DNA of 64,000 bases. Source: Rhabdophis nuchalis (lineage: Eukaryota > Chordata > Lepidosauria > Squamata > Natricidae). Below, piece after piece: positions 59,763-64,000 of the stretch; the first letter of the stretch is position 1, and each line of letters starts with the position of its first letter. The stretch covers positions 329,099,419 to 329,163,418 of the forward strand of contig CM077643.1 in NCBI GenBank assembly GCA_039707465.1. Reading direction: 5' to 3'. The notes beneath the pieces are model-generated. The model made no database searches and was not told the DNA's origin. It was given only the letters and a program-made list of their open reading frames with translations. The position numbers and the translations under genes were made by a program.

Positions 59763-61022
59763 GGGTCCTTGGTGCTCTCCGAGCTTGGTTGTTTTCTTGC
59801 AGATGTTTCATCACCCAAACTACCATATTTTTTGGAGTATAAGACGCACCAAGGTTTTAAAGAGGCAAATTACAAAAAAAAGTAGGTAGGTAGCTAGAGG
59901 GATAGAGAGGGAGAGAAAGAAAGAGAAATACAGTAGGTAGGTAGGTAGGTAGGTAGATAAAGAGATAGAAAGAGAGAGAAATATATAGAGAGAAATACAG
60001 TAGGTATGTAGGGAGAGAGAATATGTGTAGATAGGTAGGTAGGTAGAGGGATAGAGAGAAATAGAAAGAGAGAGAAATACAGTAGATAGGTAGGGAAAGA
60101 GAGGGTAGGTAGGTAGATAAAGGGATAGAGAGAGGAGAGAGAGAGAGAGAGAGAGAGAAATACAGTAGGGAGGTAGGGAGAGAGAGAGTGTGGTTAAGTA
60201 GGTAGAAGGATAGAGAGAAATAGAGAGAGAGAAAGAAATACGGTAGGTAGGGAAAGAGAGTGTGTGTGTAGGTAGGTAGGTAGGTAGGTAGAAGGATAGA
60301 GAGAAAGAAATAGAGAGACAAATACAGTAGGTAGGTAGGTAGAGAGAGAGAGAGTAGGTAGGTAGGTTGATGTTTCCAGGTGTATTTATCCATGTCCTGG
60401 AGAAGGAAATTGTTGACAAACCTTAGGACTTTGTTTTTGCTGGCACACAAACAGTTAAAGAGCCTTCCAAAAGAGCTTTCTGAAAGTGTTTTTGCACTGC
60501 AAACCTCCCCAAAACTGCTAGTTTCTCCACGAAAACGGGGTCGTTTTTCTTCAAAAAAAAAGCATGGCTAGCCTGGGGGGGGGGGGCTTGCAGAGAGTGC
60601 TCCTGGGAGAGGGGGGGTCAAAAATGAGCAAAAATCTGCCTCATTTATTACAAAAACAGACCGTTTTTGTGTCAAATAAATTGCATGCATAGCCCTATGG
60701 AGGCTTATAGAGTGCTGCTGGGGGCTGGGGGGGGCAAAAAACAGCCCAATTTAGGCTATTTTCTGCCCTCCCCAGCCCCCAGGAGCTCTCTGGAAGCCTC
60801 CATAAGGCTAGGCACAGCCATTTTGGTGAAGGGGGTGGTGTTTCAGGAGGCAAAAAAATGCTGTATTCGATGTATAAGATGCACCCAGATTTTCAGCCTC
60901 TTTTTAGAGGAAAAAAGGTGCATCTTATAATCTGAAAAATACGGTAGGTCTGCTCCTACCTAGTTTGTGTAATGAAATGCCTGCAAGAAAATAATTAATC
61001 TCAGAAAGCATCAAGGATTCCA
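59763..61022. mobile_element. Palindromic repeat (18614 family) split by a nested transposon
   Basis: The left arm (59763-59820, GGGGTCCTTGGTGCTCTCCG to CATCACCCAAAC) matches the arm at 18614. The degenerate right arm is at about 60947-61022 (CCTAGTTTGTGTAATGAAAT, GCCTGCAAGAAAA). The TA-flanked element at 59823-60944 sits in the centre. The hammerhead-like strand is not intact here. Confidence 0.6.
59823..60944. mobile_element. TA-flanked non-autonomous DNA transposon, copy 2 (inverted)
   Basis: The ends CCATATTTTTTGGAGTATAA and, in reverse, CCGTATTTTTCAGATTATAA are flanked by TA at 59821-59822 and 60945-60946. The interior has GTAGGTAG/GAGAGA arrays (59880-60370), then the C-rich and purine-rich segments of copy 1 in reverse order, including CAGATTTTCAGCCTCTTTTT near the right end. 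Confidence 0.7.
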
Positions 61023-61649
61023 CATAGGAAGACGGTAGGTGAAATGGCCTAATTAATGCTGCACTCTACTTGAAAGATGCTCAGACAGATGCTTGCTTTT
61101 TACATTCCAGATCCTTAATGCAGGAAAGGTGAGGATGGGTGATTTTGAATCAAGTAAATGTGTTTATATGGGTCATTTCATGTAATGAAACTGGTTTTCC
61201 TTGGCAAAAACATGATTTGGGCTATGCCTATTAGTGTATAGATGTTAGTCAAAAGTATTCTTGATGGTTTTAGGATTGCAATCTATTAGTGTATAAATCT
61301 TTGAAAACCAATACTTAAAGCCTAAATGCCAAATAAGTATTATTGTGAAAGTTCCATGCTATGCCTGCATATGAGTTTCCTGTCTTAAGTTTGGGGGGGA
61401 AAGAAGGATGAGGGAGAACAGAATCTATTCTTTCTGCGGACAGCAGCCTGCAGCTTTGAGTTTGAGGCTTCCAGTAATTCAATAAATGGTTAACTGGAAA
61501 TAAATGCTGGGTTAAGCAAAAAAAAAAAACCAAAACCAAAGAAACCCCATTGCAGAAATGTGACTGCAGTTGTCAGGGAAATCTACACATGCTAGATACC
61601 GAATGCAGCCTTGAGATAGTTCACACTGGTCTTGGCACTTGTGTGTCTA
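61023..61649. other. Intergenic, no feature recognised
   Basis: No supported feature. Confidence 0.45.
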
Positions 61650-61970
61650 TCCTTGGTGCATCATACCACAGGGGGTGAACCAGTTTTACATCAATTAAGC
61701 GGCGCTCAGGTTGCTGGCTTTTCAGGTTCCTTCACTGGTCTCGCCTTATCTCACATCATGTCGCAGTGCCTGATGTGTGACCAGGTCCAGCACTGGATTC
61801 CACTATCCTCACACACAAACACAGCTAGGTTTTCCCCCCAGAAGTGGCACACGCTTATCTATTTTCAATATTGCTTGGTTTCGAACTGCTGGGTAGGCAA
61901 GAGCTAAGGGTCGAGCGACAGGAGCTCACTCTTATCTCACAGAGCTGGGCTCAAACCATTTCTGACCGGC
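61650..61970 (-). mobile_element. Possible highly diverged SINE
   Basis: Phrases such as TTTCGAACTGCTGGGTAGGC, GACAGGAGCTCACTC and GCTGGGCTCAAACC resemble the middle and B-box regions of the SINEs at 26084 and 57414 in the same orientation. The rest cannot be aligned by eye. Confidence 0.4.
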
Positions 61971-62029
61971 AGACTCGCGCAGTGTCAGTAAGCCTGATGC
62001 TTATTGTAACCTTACAACAGCAAGGTCTG

Positions 62030-62095
62030 TTATAATTTTGAACAGTCACTAAGTGAGCAGTCATAAGTTGAAGACTACATATAATGGGTCAGAGT
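62030..62095. repeat. End of the repeat family seen at 41690-42780
   Basis: CAGTCACTAAGTGAGCAGTC and ATAAGTTGAAGACTACATA match the terminal wording of that family (a strand of it reads GGTCGTAACTCAAGGGCTGC). Confidence 0.4.
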
Positions 62096-62615
62096 CCATA
62101 TCTTGAATTTTGAAAGTGACAGTTATAAAGATTTAACAAGAATATTTTTCTTAGTGACTATTGTCAACTCAGAGTGCTTTCTGGAATCTGCTGCCATGGT
62201 TATGGTCATGTCATTGGCCCAGCCTCAAAGAAATGCATTTTATTTCAAACCAGCAGAAACAATTCTATATTTTTTCAGCAGTCATATAATGCCATCATTG
62301 AAGTGAAATTAAAATGCAAAGCTACCTATTCAGAATCACCTTTTTTTCCTTTGTTCTACATTCTTTTATCAAGAACTCCTGGAATAGCAAAAAGTGTTAG
62401 TTGTATGCTTTGCAATTAAAGCTATAGATATAACACCTAAAAAGGGGCCCCAAGAACACTGTAAAGTCTAAGGTGTAAGGCATGTCTCATTCAGTATCCA
62501 AGAAAGAAAACCCCCAACTCCATTTGATTAGAGATAAAGGTACTTTTACTGGACATGACATGAAAACAGCTAAAGAAAAGCAAGATCTGAAGCAAAAAGG
62601 CATGAACATATCAAA
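62096..62615. other. Intergenic, no feature recognised
   Basis: No supported feature. Confidence 0.45.
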
Positions 62616-63130
62616 CGGGACCTAGCTATCTGCGGGATCGGATCCTGGCCCATACATCCCTTCGACCGATTCGCTCCCACAGAGAGGGACTTCTCCGGGT
62701 GCCGTCCACCAGGCAATGCCAGCGGGCGACGCCCAGGGGAAGGGCCTTCTCTGTGGTGGGCCCAACCCTCTGGAATGACCTACCCCCTGAAATTAGAACA
62801 ACGACGGACCTCCGCTCCTTCCACCAGACGTTAAAGACTCACTTCTTCCATCAGGCCGGCCTGGCCTAATGGCTACATTCCTAGCCACAAAATGAAATTG
62901 TATAAAATTTTTAGGGGGTATTGTTAGGGTTTTAAGGGTTTTAATAATGATTTTAGCACAGGGGTTAATTTAATTTGATTTTAACATTTTGTATTTGTAT
63001 ATTGTTGTATTTTTGGATTTTTAAATTGCCTGTGCACCGCCCTGAGTCCCCATGGGGGAGAGGATGCGGTCTATAAATTAATAAATTATTATTATTGTTA
63101 TTGTTATTGTTATTGTTATTGTTATTATTA
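62616..63130 (+). mobile_element. L2 LINE 3' end
   Basis: It starts CGGGACCTAGCTATCTGCGG, covers the C-terminal ORF segment, a 3' UTR (TTTTAGCACAGGGGTTAATT) and the CACCGCCCTGAGTCCCC hairpin. It ends in an ATT/GTT repeat to about 63130. It is most like the copy at 51546. Confidence 0.88.
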
Positions 63131-64000
63131 AATGTTTACCCATGATCCTCCCCCCAGTTACCCCAAACCAATGTCCAATCTGCAACTCCCAAAGGTGTCA
63201 TGTGGGGTGCATCTTCAAGTGGCCTCATTCAGCCGGTACGCAGAGACAGTTGACCTTGACCAACCATCAGCATTCGCAGAAGATGGTGAGAACAAAACTC
63301 CCTTCATGATAACTCCTCCAGCACCTAGCAATTCCCCCCTCCCCAAATACTACATGCCCACACCCTCTCTTGTTACTATGGCAGTTACTATGGATAGCAA
63401 GCAAGCAAAGTAGAAGCTGACAATGTTCGGTAGTTGTTCCACTGGCTCAGGAAAGAATACCTTGCTTATTGTCTCTGAGTCAGTCTGTCACTGGAAGTTC
63501 AAACAAATGAGCAGAAAAGAAGAAAGTGACACATTTATCGAATGGTACTGCATTTGATCTTGAAAAGATCAAAGCTGCTGTTCTATACACACTGACTTCG
63601 AAATAGATTTCACTGAGCTGGGATGACGTGGTTTTTTTGCAAACTTGTGCAATAAGATAGCACTATACAGTATGACGGCAAAGACCAAGTCCCTTATTTC
63701 CTTTGTGATTTTCCATCGATCAATTGTCTTTGGGTTTATGTATGTAGGTAAACATGACTTGAGAAGAACATTATATCATTCTTATGGGTTAATTGCGTGA
63801 AGCATCCTTAGCAGAGGGCTTATTTTTTACAAAAAAAGGAAAAAAGGAAAAGGAAGGCTCCCTCATTTTGATGGCAATGAGTTTATGTGTAAACATGGAG
63901 GAAGCAAAAGAATGCTAAATGCTGTAGAAACATAAATGGAATGTATTAAAATACAGCTGTATAGAGTGGGTGACAGAGGTTGGTTCCGACTGTTTTGGCT
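63131..64000. other. Intergenic, no feature recognised
   Basis: A 93-codon plus-strand frame at 63132-63413 is Pro/Ser-rich without a recognised domain. Nothing else could be assigned. Confidence 0.4.

Noticed and set aside
63132..63413. 93-codon Pro/Ser-rich frame
   Set aside because: It begins right after an L2 tail and has no domain or splice support.

Overview
The window reads as chromosomal DNA of a squamate reptile, most likely a snake. The evidence is the repeat mixture: a young L2-clade LINE family in many copies, CR1 tails including one ending in an (AATAG)n run as described for snake CR1-L3 elements, L1 3' ends, a BovB/RTE 3' end, tRNA-derived SINEs of the Sauria type, Tc1/mariner copies and many small hAT elements with 8-bp target-site duplications (TSDs). 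There are no bacterial-type genes, and most long open frames are low-complexity or antisense shadows of LINEs.

One host gene can be assembled completely. It is MAP1LC3C (an ATG8/LC3 family autophagy protein) on the minus strand: four coding exons between 28322 and 24715, all with GT-AG introns, together encoding 144 residues. Its first exon lies in a CpG-rich block (about 27950-28640) that is the likely promoter. Introns 2 and 3 carry a CR1 and two SINEs.

Layout. 1-3300: an unclassified repeat and an L1 that kept ORF1 but lost ORF2, with an L2 fragment inserted in its 5' region. 3300-10800: mostly plain intergenic DNA with CR1 tails and a SPIN-like hAT miniature. 10800-14000: two L2 copies. 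14100-21200: SINEs, a 3.3-kb hAT transposon with decayed transposase, a palindromic repeat with a hammerhead-like core, a TA-flanked element rich in CTAC/CTCT repeats, and an internally deleted Tc1-like element. 23000-28900: hAT miniature, BovB end and MAP1LC3C. 28800-43850: intergenic DNA seeded with palindromic hAT miniatures, a 261-bp tandem duplication, L2 ends and a second hammerhead-like palindrome. 44464-45005: a tandemly duplicated tRNA-headed element whose two copies each carry a hammerhead ribozyme with an intact core. 45730-50734: a local rearrangement in which two blocks (641 and 941 bp) are duplicated in the order A-B-A'-C-B'. 48060-51446: the most complete L2, with endonuclease and reverse transcriptase separated by one in-frame stop. 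52310-52930: a CR1 interrupted by a palindromic hAT miniature that carries flanking DNA copied from a sister insertion 8.66 kb away. 53500-64000: L1 tails with clear TSDs, SINEs, a second copy of the TA-flanked element nested in a palindrome, and a last L2 end.

The strongest candidate for something undescribed is the tRNA-headed hammerhead element at 44464-45005. The best-supported biology is MAP1LC3C. Family names for the repeats come from recognition, not from a search, and confidences reflect that.
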